A stretch of DNA of 64,000 nucleotides, taken from contig NC_064619.1 in NCBI RefSeq assembly GCF_023898315.1, positions 344,181,150 to 344,245,149 of the forward strand, read 5' to 3'. Below the pieces are notes generated by a model. It did no database searches and was not told where the DNA came from. It saw nothing but the letters and a program-made list of their open reading frames with translations. Shown here in pieces: positions 44,550 through 55,427 of the stretch. The stretch is from Schistocerca nitens (taxonomy: Eukaryota; Arthropoda; Insecta; Orthoptera; Acrididae). Numbering within the stretch: position 1 is the stretch's first letter; every line of letters starts with the position of its first letter. The translations under genes were made by a program, and so were the position numbers.

Positions 44550-44733
44550 GCTCTGAGCACTATGGGACTTAACATCTGTGGTCATCAGTCCCCTAGAACT
44601 TAGAACTACTTAAACCTAACTAACCTAAGGACATCACACACATCCATGCCCGAGGCAGGATTCGAACCTGCGACCGTAGCAGTCGCGCGGTTCCGGACTG
44701 AGCGCCTAGAACCGCTAGACCACCGCGGCCGGC
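44550..44733 (-). repeat. SINE A
   Basis: Reverse copy only 90 bp from the previous one. The TSD TATTATCTATTG is exact at 44538-44549 and 44734-44745. The two neighbouring copies face each other and could form a hairpin. Confidence 0.95.
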
Positions 44734-44745
44734 TATTATCTATTG

Positions 44746-46245
44746 ATCGAAATAATGGCTTGATGTAAACAGCTGCGGAAGCACAAACGATGTGCACTAT
44801 CTCATTTATTCCATGAGCATAAAATTACTTTACTACTGCCATACAGCCTACGTAGTATTCCAGATCTATTACATTTGTACTTTTCTTATCTGTTTCGTGT
44901 AGATCTGACCTTCGGTCTGTCCTTTTCTTCTGGGCTTGTTTCCTCCTGGCTTTCGGAAAAAAAAGAATGTTGTGTCGCAAAAATATAGTAATGACGACAT
45001 AAATACCTAGAAGATGTGTATTGATGTTGACATTCACTCTTATGTTCATAAATGGTTACCTCGTAAAAGAACCGTGTCGTTAGTAAACACAGACTTAAAA
45101 AAAGTAATATTGGAGATATACTAAATAGCAGGCTACGATTTCTGGTTTCAGTGTTCTTGAAAATAATGCGAGTAGAGTTAGGCATCAAAGGTACCTTAAT
45201 TTAAATTATGTACAATATTTTAATGTAGAAGTTAAAATTAAACACAATGCTGTTGCCGAAGAAAAGCTGCCAACAGGAACGTTATTAGTGTAACAGGCCA
45301 TTGACCCAGCTAACGTAAAATATAATTGAATAAATTAGGGGCATTGAAATCCAGGACTCGCTCGTTGAATGGTTCTGATAATTCCTAAAAGCTACAATGA
45401 GAAAGGCAGAAATATCACATAAATGAATATTAAATACATCGCAAAGTTTGTGGAACATATACTGAAACCATATTAAGCTAAATGTTACTTGATGGCTGAT
45501 AGTAGGACCAAAACTATTATTGTTAAGTGTTATTATCTTTTCAAACTGTGGTAGATAGAGAACATACTGTTTTCATGAGAAGAAGAATGTAGTTCCCGAT
45601 AAAACAGAAGAAATAATGAAAGAGAAAGCATATGAAACACTAAGAATGAGTCAAGTTCCTCATTACAATAATGTCTTCGATAATTAGGGACTTAAGAAAA
45701 ATTACTCGGATTATTTATTTATTGTGCTTTACATGTACTCGTTAGACTTAGCTCATTCAGCATTTGGTAGCATCTAATAGCTCCGTCATTCACTGTAATG
45801 AAATCCGTGCAGCAGTGCCTCATTATACGCACGTCAGCAGATGTTAGGCGTTTCGTGGTTCTACGCAGGCACATTCCATTCGTCAGGTAGGCTTTGTCAT
45901 TTTTCCACGGTTTACCTTGCACTTCCATTATCCACGGCGTAGTCCTTTCAGTGGTTTTCGTGTAGGAACAGGCAGCTGGTGACCCAGTGGAAGTTGCGTT
46001 ATTCTTCTGTTTGGGTGTAGCGTTGGGGTTTCATTCTATGCAAGTATGCTAGATTGTTGGTTTCAAAAGGTATTGCCCTTCCTAATAGCTGTGTTATGAA
46101 TGCAATATGGACGTCCCACATTGCGTACGGCATCTTGCCCTGTCTGTTTTCCTTCTTTGCGTTCTCTTCTTCTTGTATCACATGATATGATGACAGTGAG
46201 AAGGTACAGATGTCGGATGGACTTGGCTTGAGAAATCCTCTAATA
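44746..46245. other. No gene recognised
   Basis: Frames are short. A minus-strand frame of 69 codons (45928-45719) has no family match I know. The rest is AT-rich. Confidence 0.4.
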
Positions 46246-46256
46246 GTGTGTGTGTA

Positions 46257-46315
<59 letters not shown>
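46246..46315. repeat. Compound microsatellite (TG)n(AG)n
   Basis: A TG tract with one A interruption is followed directly by about twenty AG units. The Leu/Ser and Arg/Glu repeats in overlapping frames are artefacts of this tract. Confidence 0.95.
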
Positions 46316-46316
<1 letters not shown>

Positions 46317-46952
46317 GATGCACTCCATGCTGGTCCAGAATCCTCGACTTCAGAAAATCACGGCTGATGTCCTACGCACTGAGGGCTGTGAGGCATTTCT
46401 TTTGCTTCTTAAATTTTGTAGTAGTTTTCTTCTGGAATTAATCTTCCTCTAGCTTGCAAGGAGAGAGCTGCTCCCATTGATTGGTTGCGAAGTATGCTAT
46501 TGTGATTTAGTCTCGAGCTTAATTACAAACATTTTCGATACAATATCATGAGAAGTTTACCAGAGTGACTATTTACTTGCTCAGTGGTACTGAGCTTACA
46601 CTTTGGTGAATTTTTCGCATACTGTCATAGTTATGAATTTTTTCCCTCGACCTTTTCTGATTAGTCAGATTTCAATGATACTAGTCAGGGCTTTTTTACG
46701 GTTAGTAGAATTGGAATAATAAGAGGGATTTCTACTAGACCCGCTGTTTGCATGACTGCTTCTTGAGTCGGTGACTACATCTCGAAGCGCTCGGGCCGCT
46801 CAGTTGATCGAACACTTACACGCGAAGTACGTAAGCCTATGGGATAGGAGACCCGCCACACTGACTAACCTTAATGTTAGATATTTGGCCAAGGTAACTC
46901 AAAGTTATTTTGTGCAAAGATTTTCTGTCTTCTCTGATAACCCCTGCAATGT

Positions 46953-47206
46953 CCACCTGCTTAGCTGGGTGGTAACGTGCTCGCCTCCCATGCGAGCGGG
47001 CCCGGGTTTATTTCCCGGCCGGGTTGGAGATTTTTCTTCGCTCGGAGACTGGGTGTTGTGTTGTCCTCATCATCATTTCATCCTCATCACCGGGAAGCAC
47101 GTCGCCCAATGTAGCGTCGACTGAAATAGGACTTGCACTTGGCAGCCGAACTTCCCCGATCGGGCCTCCCGGCCAACGACGCCATACGCTCATTTTCATT
47201 TTTACC
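46953..47206 (+). repeat. SINE C
   Basis: The tRNA-like head runs CACCTGCTTAGCTGGGTGG, GCTCGCCTCCCATGCGAGCG and GGGTTTATTTCCCGG (B box with a change). The body has GGAGACTGGGTGTTGTGTTG and CCTCATCATCATTTCATCC; the end is AACGACGCCATACGCTCA. A reverse remnant is at 11165-11310. No clean TSD. Confidence 0.8.
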
Positions 47207-48470
47207 CATGCAACGATGACCTTACTGTAAATTTCTTTGGCTGTTTTGGGAGAAACTTTAGCTTCTATACACTGAGTATTTTGTGGTATTTTAACTATCA
47301 CTCCTAGGACATTTAAAGTAAATCCCTTTACGTTTCAGACACCTACCTTTTATGGATTCAGATACGTTTCACTCTCTATAGCCTAATACGAAGAAAATTC
47401 TATCTCGCAGTTTTTAGCTCCATATTCTGACATCTTGACAAGATTACACACGTAAATAACTGGTTAAAGCCAAGTGTATACTGACTGGGATATCCAATAT
47501 GTTCATCTCCGTGTCACCAACTGGAAATGAGTCATTCGATATCGTCCACCACCCAGAAAAACTGAAAATGTAACATATTCACCGAAATTCCTTGGCTTTT
47601 TCAATGATGTATTTCAGAAGGAACAGCAACTTGTTTTTATAAGTCGCACAAGTAGTGCGATCAGTCACTGAGTGAGGAAAATTTATGTGCTAGAAATACA
47701 AATACATTTGTCGCATTAGCTCTGAGTCTTGATGTAGCTGGAACATACTGTCATATATCCACCACTGCTTTCAATTCAATGAGCAAGACAGAACAATGGT
47801 ACTCCGCATACGACTGGAGTCGAGACACGTACCGTTTTGATTACTCTCGTTTCGTATTCTACTAGCAACGTCTACGTAATGTGACGAACGACTAAATGCC
47901 GTCTTAACTATTTCCAGCACACCTACTCTACACCTTTACCTCTTTTAGTCATTTGGAACTCTAAGTAGTGTGGTATATTGTTTTGTACTAGATGCCAACT
48001 CAAAAAAGTAAAAAGTCTTGATTTCGTTGTCCTATGCTAGTCAACTATTTCATAGATAATGCTGGGAAGTTTCAGCATCACTTTTTGTGAAAGTAGTTAC
48101 CAATTCTGTCTGAGTACAAAAATGTAAGTGCTATATTGTTTTAGCTCTGTAAGTTAAATGTAATCCATTTGGTGCAATATCAGTTTAAATGACTACGGAC
48201 TTGTTCATTGTAAATCATCAAAGTCTACAATCAGAATGATTAACTTCATATTATAAAACACAGTGCTTGGTAGTTGCACTGAACTAAAAACGCCCGTAAT
48301 TGTGAGAGGCTGCCAACGTAAACCAATGATACATAAGCTGGAAATCTTTGTAGGGACTCGTATGTTAAAAAGTCCTGTCAGAATTTTTTTTTTTGGTTTT
48401 TAGCAGGTTAACTATTCGGCCACTTACAGTATTACATTTAAAAGGTCGCCAAATTTTATGCAAAACGATT
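47207..48470. other. No gene recognised
   Basis: No coding, RNA or repeat signature found in this AT-rich stretch. Confidence 0.4.
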
Positions 48471-48472
48471 TA

Positions 48473-48574
48473 AGACGTCTACGATAGTTATTACGAGTGA
48501 TATTACGTTTTTGTTAACAATCATCTGTAAACAGAAACGAAACATCACTCGTAATAACTACCGTAGACGTCGCA
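48473..48574. repeat. Hairpin with 37-bp arms
   Basis: The arms GACGTCTACGATAGTTATTA... (48473 onward) and ...TAATAACTACCGTAGACGTC (ending 48574) pair with a few mismatches around a loop of about 27 bases. It may be a very small foldback transposon. No TSD was recognised. Confidence 0.75.
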
Positions 48575-48689
48575 TATAGACAGAGGCCACTGACATGTAA
48601 TTTCAGCTTAAGAATGTAAAAGGAAGTATATAACATTATCTTATACAACTGTAATAAGATGACAGTAATCATCCATAACCAGTATGAGA

Positions 48690-48872
48690 GTATGAGATAT
48701 TCACTCTGCAGAGGAATGTGCGCCGATATGAAACTTTCTGGCAGATTAAAACTGTGTGCCGGACCGAGACTCGAACTCGGGACCTTTGCCTTTCGAGGGC
48801 AACTGCTCTAAGGTCCCGAGTTCGAGTCTCGGTCCGGCACACAGTTTTAATCTGCCAGGAAGTTTCATCCAT
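48690..48872. repeat. SINE B, compact palindromic form
   Basis: The antisense tRNA-like unit (ACCGAGACTCGAACTCGGGA, 48765 onward) is followed within 30 bases by the sense unit (TCCCGAGTTCGAGTCTCGGT), and the outer GAAACTTTCTGGCAGATTAA and TTAATCTGCCAGGAAGTTTC also pair. The spacer found in the longer copies is absent. Confidence 0.85.
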
Positions 48873-51800
48873 GACCAGTGTTTTCTCTAGTCACATGAAA
48901 ATATTTTCTATGGCCATGTATACAAAAATTACATTTTGTGAGATGTGTGGTTTTCTTTCTAATATGAAAATGTAAAGGTCTCTGGGAACCTCGGATCTGA
49001 AGTCTGTTATAGTATAATTTGTATCGATGGGGGTATTGACAAGTTCTTTTTATAAATGTGGTTCCAGAAACAAAGACAGAATTAATGTGCTTTATGACAC
49101 AAGAAATATGGACGTAGGTTGCTGGCTGCTTAAACAGCACTTCAACGAGACAGCTGATTTTCATCTTGATGACGAATAGCTGCCTCGTAGAAAAATTATG
49201 CAGATTCCACAATTTATTACTTCGAGAAAGCCTCACACAGCACATCAGGTTTTGGGCTTTTAGAACAGTTCCACACCGAGTGAAAGAGCAAAATACAACA
49301 GTAATTGTGAAAGAGATTTTAGAACTGCAATATTAGTCTCGTATTTCCCTCGGGAATGGTTATTGGTAATAAGTGGAAATTTGTGTAACGTACTAAGGTA
49401 GCCGGACTCTTCGCTCTGTCCAAAATCGAAGTTTCTTAGTAATGCAATCGACAACAACACTCTTTTTTGCCATGAAAATCGTTATTAAGTTCGGTTTTTC
49501 ACGTCAGAACATTATACTATGCAGGCAATAACGGATACAAAGTAATCGAGGTAGTACAATATTGTGCAACGGAGCACAGCATTCCACATTTCAGTAAATG
49601 GTTCGAAAAGAGAAGCTGGAAATAAGGGTAAACTAGCTGTCTTTGGATGCAAAATTGTCGTGGGTCTTCACACTTGAATTACAGTCGACAATAGGACTTA
49701 CTCTCAAAATATCCTTTCAGGTTAGTCGTACAGTGGCTATGTGAAACGAGATTATATAAAAAAGAAATTGCTGTCACTACGTGTCCACAAACGAGTTTAT
49801 AAATGCTTTAGCTGTAACCTTCACTTTCTTAAAATATACAAATACTCACACAGATAGCGACGACACAAAGTGGAACATGAGACATAGTTTGACCGGCAAA
49901 GACGACAGGCGGTTCATAATTACCGTTGTCTCATTGAAATTCAACCACGGCTGCTACCGACAATACGATACCTCCATAGAATTCATGTCATAGAGTCACC
50001 ACACTGCGACTGTGGGATCCAGGACGTCAACCATCTACTCTGTTGCTGCTCTAGACACAGAGACAAATCAGAATGACTATTTACGGAGCTCTTGAAAATG
50101 AAACAAGAATTTACTTCCAATGTGTTCATTCTCCTGACAACAATGGATATGAATATACATACAACGATTGTGAAATTCTTCTTGAATGTAAGGATTAAAA
50201 TAATCGGATCTGTGTTTATTTTTGGTTGGGTGTTGGTGAGTGCGCTCTTGTGAATATCATTGAAGTTTGTTTTTTAATAGCTTAACAATTTATGAAAAAG
50301 AAAGGTTGTTACCTTCAGTGAAAAGACAGCTCTGTAAATGTGAACTGGGCGTATGACTGTAACTAGCGGAAATAAAATAAATTCTCAGCTCACGGTATTT
50401 CTCGTCTACAGTGGAACTACAGCACAATCGCTTTTGTCTGAAAAATTTTATACTTTTGTTTCGGCAGGACTAGCTAAATTTACAAATTGTAAGTTAAAAA
50501 CTCAATGCAATGTTGTTATCAGTTCAGTCATTTAAATATGAGTAGCCACTTTCAAGTACCAGATGCGTCCATAAACACAATAGCCCCAGTCAGTCTTTCG
50601 CTCTGACAAAACATCTGACCAAGGATTATGTTGTCCTTAAGGCAAGGTATTTAACGAAAGGTTCTAATAATAAAAACATTCATAAATTGTAAAAGTGTTG
50701 ATATGAGCTAACGCCCTTCCAGTCCTTCCTTTTGCAAATATCGCATGGTCATAACATTTGTTACAAATGGAATATACTTTTTCCACAGCTACATTAATTA
50801 AATCTGTTTTCATAGCCTGGTTTTGTGACACGCAGTTCCTTTCTATAGTGGTCATAAATGTGTGCTCAGTGACACCAAGAAAGCAGTACGGAATCTTCAC
50901 GAATTAGCATTGGCAACAATTTTTGCATATGATTGGATGACCTTGCTTCTCGTTAGGACAAGGTGCGAGGTTAATATTACGCAGAAATGTATGAAGTATC
51001 AAATTTTGTACATGCCTATAACACTAGTCTACAAAACACTGAAAATACTGAGTAAACCTACCATTTCGTTTTCATTATGAATACAGTAAAGATACAAATT
51101 TCATGTTTGCCACACATTCTAAAATATAGTATATTTGTTTTTTTATTTGTTCTTCGACTCAATCAGCATTTCGCAATGTTGTAACCGGTGGCCACCATCA
51201 AACTAAAAGCATATGCTGCAAGTGGTGACGTAACGGTCCCGTTGCGTTGTCAACAGTAGTGCATCACTGACAACACGATGGGAACGTCGCAGCAAGTCTG
51301 AGGATGACCACTGGCTGGTCCAAGCTGGTTATGATATTGTGAATGCTTACGTGATTGTGTCGCAAAAATAGAGGAACATTATCAATCAATCATTTAATTT
51401 CCACAGACAGTGTGCTATGTTTTCCAAAATTAAAAAATTTACAATAAAAAGCACTTTTGAGACAAATGACCATGGTTTGCTATTTCTCACTTTCTTTACA
51501 AGGTAGATTTTGAATATCTGTTTCGGCTGAATGCTGGCGTCTTCTAGAGGTTTCCAGCTACTTGACATCTCTACCTCACTTAAACATAATAATGGGACTG
51601 CTATGCTCTTTTGAACAAGCTGAAGGCCTGCCACTACTTTTGACTTAAACCTGTGAGTTCATCAGAGGCTGTGATTTCGGTTTTAATGTTCTGAAACGTT
51701 ACTCATTTATATAAAATATGACCAATATACGAATAAACGCAATATAATTAAGTTTCGCAGTGGTAAGAACTTCCATAGAGCGCAAATGAATAATTAAAGG

Positions 51801-52364
51801 GGATTTAAGAGCCGTTACCCAAGACAAAACTGAAACTATGATACTTAGAACTGACCTCATGGAGCATTGAACGTATAGATGCAATACTTGCTATCCGAAA
51901 TTATCTCGATATTTCCAACTCCGCTGGTTCACGTTTGGAAGTTCAACGGCATCGCAAACGTACCTGTATAGCTGGAAACTTTATTTAATAAAACTGTAAT
52001 CTCTGCTTAAGGCAGTTTAATTCTTCATGGCTACAAATGCAATTAAAATGAATGTAGTATGTCTATTGAATGTAGTTCTTGAATGAACACATGTGGAGGT
52101 GTAGAACACATAGATTGACTTGTACACAAGTCAGGGGGAATGAAAATAAGCTATAGTGCGATTCACGAACGATGGTGGTTCGCGCATGTCGAAGCACAGA
52201 CGGGGATTGCATTGTTTACGATTCCAAACGACAGTTTCAGTACGCGCATGCGAGTGCTTTCCGTTCGAAGAAAGCATATATTCTGCAAATTACGTCTCTC
52301 GCTTGCTTCTGCCGAATTTATCACTCATCACCACCATCAGCGATGACAACTCGCAACAAATATA
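48873..52364. other. No gene recognised
   Basis: This 3.5-kb stretch has only short frames and no motif, tRNA-like box or inverted end that I could support. It is the longest unexplained piece of the window. Confidence 0.4.
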
Positions 52365-53294
52365 CAGGGTGATTCAAAAAGAATACCACAACTTTAGGAA
52401 TTTAAAAATCTGCAACGACAAAAGGCAGAGCTAAGCACTATCTGTCGGCGAATTAAGGGAGCTATAAAGTTTCATTTAGTTGTACATTTGTTCGCTTGAG
52501 GCGCTGTTGACTAGGCGTCAGCGTCAGTTGATGCTAAGATGGCGACCGCTCAACAGAAAGCTTTTTGCGTTATTGAGTACGGCAGAAGTGAATCGACGAC
52601 AGTTGTTCAGCGTGCATTTCGAACGAAGTATGGTGTTAAACCTCCTGATAGGTGGTGTATTAAACGTTGGTATAAACAGTTTACAGAGAATGGGTGTTTG
52701 TGCAAAGGGAAAAGTTCTGGACGGCCGAGAACGAGTGATGAAAATCTAGCACGCATCCAGCAAGCATTTGTTCGCAGCCCAGGAAAATAGACTTGCAGAG
52801 CTAGCAGAGAGCTGCAAATTCCACAATCAACTGTATGAGAGTCCTACGAAAAAGGTTAGTTATGAAACCTGAACGTCAACTACCCGAGGCGATGGATCGG
52901 CCGCCAGGCAGCCCGTGACAGAGCACTTCATCACTGGCCTCCAAGAAGCCCTGATCTTACCCCCTGCGATTTTTTCTTATGGGGGTATGTTAAGGATATG
53001 GTGTTTCGGTCACCTCTCCCAGCCACCATTGATGATTTGAAACGAGAAATAACAGCAGCTATCCAAACTGTTACGCCTGATATGCTACAGAGAGTGTGGA
53101 ACGAGTTGGAGTATCGGGTTGATATTGCTCGTGTGTCTGGAGGGGGCCATATTGAACATCTCTGAACTTGTTTTTGAGTGAAAAAAAAACCTCTTTAAAT
53201 ACTCTTTATAATTATGTATAACAGAAGGTTATATTATGTTTCTTTCATTAAATACACATTTTTAAAGTTGTGGTATTCTTTTTGAATCACCCTG
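52365..53294 (+). mobile_element. Mariner-like element with internal deletion
   Basis: Perfect or near-perfect terminal repeats (CAGGGTGATTCAAAAAGAAT, then ACCACAAC) occur at both ends, with TA at 52363-52364 and 53295-53296. At 930 bp the element is shorter than the roughly 1.3 kb I expect of its family. The retained coding ends are the N- and C-termini of a transposase. Confidence 0.9.
52539..53165 (+). pseudogene. Transposase lacking its catalytic core
   Basis: The ATG at 52539 opens 83 codons: MATAQQKAFCVIEYGRSEST, then AFRTKYGVKPPDRWCIKRWY and GKSSGRPRTSDENLARIQQA, which is the helix-turn-helix half. After a stop at 52790 and a few more residues (RELQIPQSTV), the sequence jumps near 52850 to the C-terminal part: PRRWIGRQAA, WPPRSPDLTPCDFFLWGYVK, then ITAAIQTVTPDMLQRVWNEL and GGHIEHL. 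The region with the first two catalytic Asp residues is missing, so the copy depends on a transposase made elsewhere. Confidence 0.85.
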
Positions 53295-53323
53295 TATTGT
53301 TCCTGCCTACTCGTCAATTATGG

Positions 53324-53519
53324 TTAGTTCAAATGGCTCTCAGCACTATGGGACTTAACATCTGTGGTCATCAGTCCCCTAGAACTCAGAACTACTTAAA
53401 CCTAACTAACCTAAGCACATCACACATATCCATGACCGAGGCAAGATTCGAACCTGCGACCGTAGCAGTCACGCGGCTCCGGACTGAAGCGCCTAGAACC
53501 GCACGGCCCCGCGGCCGGC
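53324..53519 (-). repeat. SINE A
   Basis: Reverse copy. The TSD is CGTCAATTATGG at 53312-53323 and CGTCAAATATGG at 53520-53531 (one difference). It lies next to the right end of the mariner-like element. Confidence 0.9.
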
Positions 53520-53531
53520 CGTCAAATATGG

Positions 53532-54388
53532 GGTGCCTAGGAAACCTGCTTTCTCGCTTCGCTAGACAACGGTTCAAGCAAATCGAATTATTGAAGTTTA
53601 TTTACAGAAAATAAATGTCAATACTTAACTTTGTGAAATACAGATGTGTCACAAGTAAGGGCGACAGGTAAAATAAGAAATCCCTTCAGTATAGACAACG
53701 GTACATAGTAGAAGCGGAATGACTAGTTTTGATGCTATTCTTGAACTCAGTGCTGTAGAACTCGTAGAACTGGCTACTCTTCAACTGGGCCGCGGCAAGT
53801 CGGGTGCAACGCTTATGTTTGAGTAGAGTGCGCTGCGGTAGAGTTGTCGTCCCAGAGAGGGGTCGGTCCGCACGCAGTTGGCTGACGTCTTCTTCAAGCC
53901 CTCTCTGCTCTAAAGTTCCCCTCTGGCGTGCCAGTGCTTGAATTTTCGCCGGAACAAAATGGAGCAGAAATTCACTAAACAACTCGCTACGACCAATTTT
54001 AATGCTCGCATTAGCTACCTCATTAACAGCAGAGCTCTCACAATGCTTCACAGTGCTACTGAAAGCACATTGGCTCTCGGATAACACCTGACGCTGGTGC
54101 GCAGAACAATCCTAAACTCGACCGCCGCAATTCGTGACACCAACTATAGTCAAAATACCAAATTATATTCACACGTAATATAATGTACAATACTAGAATA
54201 CAATGTATTTCATACAGAAATTAAAGTCAGTGCATCATGTAGCTTTACATTACAATATTTATATTAAATACAAAAGAAAACCGCCCCGTATAAACATTAA
54301 TTCTTGAAACTTTGTTTGATTAGTGAAAGAGTAATTAAATAAGCCATTTGAAGTCTTCAATGACTGAAATAAAGTTGGATATTCCAGA
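53532..54388. other. Unclassified; 133-codon minus-strand frame
   Basis: The minus-strand frame at 54087-53686 has no family I recognise. It follows a TGTCACGAATTGCGGCGGTC start (minus strand, from about 54141) that could be an LTR end, but no matching partner or TSD was found. The rest is AT-rich. Confidence 0.3.
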
Positions 54389-54930
54389 ATGAAATTTTCA
54401 CTCTGCAGCGCAGATGAGCTGATATGAAACTTCCTGGCAGATTAAAACTGTGTGCCGGACGGAGACTCGAACTCGGGACCTTTGCCTTTCGCGGGTAAGT
54501 GCTCTACCAACTGAACTACCCATCTCATTCTGGAAACATCCCCCAGCGCGTGGCTAAGCCATGTCTCCGCAATATCCTTCCTTCCAGGAGTTCAAATGGT
54601 TCAAATGGCTCTGAGCACTATGGGACTTAACATCTGAGGTCATCAGTCCCCTAGAACTTAGAACTACTTAAACCTAACTAACCTAAGGACATCACACACA
54701 TCCATGCCCAAGGCAGGATTCGAAACTGTGACCGTAGCAGTCGCGCGGTTCCGGACTGAGTGCCTAGAACCACTCGGCCACCGCGGCCGGCCCTTCCAGG
54801 AGTGCTAGTTCTGCAAAGTTCGCAGGAGAGCTTTGGAAGTTCGGCTTTGGAAGTTCGGAGACGAGGTACTGGCGGAAGTGAAACTGTGAGAGGGGGTCTT
54901 GAGTCGGGCTCGGGTAGCTCAGTTCTCATC
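54389..54930. repeat. SINE B, long form, split by SINE A
   Basis: The left antisense tRNA-like unit (GGAGACTCGAACTCGGGACC) and the spacer (CTCATTCTGGAAACATCCCC, GGCTAAGCCATGTCTCCGCA, CTTCCAGGAGTGCTAG) match the 448-897 copy. The right sense unit is cut off after GGGTAGCTCAG. SINE A splits the spacer. Confidence 0.8.
54592..54791 (-). repeat. SINE A nested in SINE B
   Basis: Reverse copy. The TSD CCTTCCAGGAGT is exact at 54580-54591 and 54792-54803. Confidence 0.95.
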
Positions 54931-55427
54931 TACATCTACATCTGTGGTATCAACGTTCGATACCACACTTGTTAGAGGTTGCAGTTATCGACTGCGGTCC
55001 GCATTAGTATCGTTGGACCCGCGAGTCGCGACCAGCACCGCTCCGCGGCTTGTATCAAGTTTCTAGCGATCTCTCGTCCACTCTTGCTCTGTACGTCAAG
55101 TAGTAAAGTAGCATCGCCTTCAGCTGATAGGAAGCAACCTCTAACAAGGCGTTTAGTAACGTATGGCCTAAGTCAGGCCTCAATAGCTATCTGTTTATAA
55201 TTATATGTATGCAGCCAAAAGAAGAATCCTGTACAACCAGTTAAGTATAATATATGTTATTTTTTACCAACGACTTCTAATTATTTTAGTCGCTGCAGAT
55301 CCAGACGATGCAGCCAGCACCTTATCGACGTTACTGACAAACCTGCTGTGATTTATATGTTTCCATTTAGCATTGGCCACCAGTCAACATTGGCGACGAC
55401 TCGTTCGTCGTCATCATAACAACATCT
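54931..55427. other. No gene recognised; short palindrome
   Basis: A short palindrome TGTGGTATCAACGTTCGATA, then CCACA, lies at 54942-54966, preceded by a CATCTACATCTACATC tract that resembles a LINE tail. Nothing else recognised. Confidence 0.4.

Noticed and set aside
44267..44733. Two facing SINE A copies as one foldback element
   Set aside because: Each has its own exact and different TSD, so they are independent insertions.
46210..46452. Frame with Glu-Arg repeats
   Set aside because: Produced by the AG microsatellite.
48765..48845. Apparent tRNA gene (B box and arms)
   Set aside because: It is one of the two tRNA-like units of SINE B, and the same unit recurs at 448-897 and 54389-54930. 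No precise cloverleaf with acceptor stem was found.
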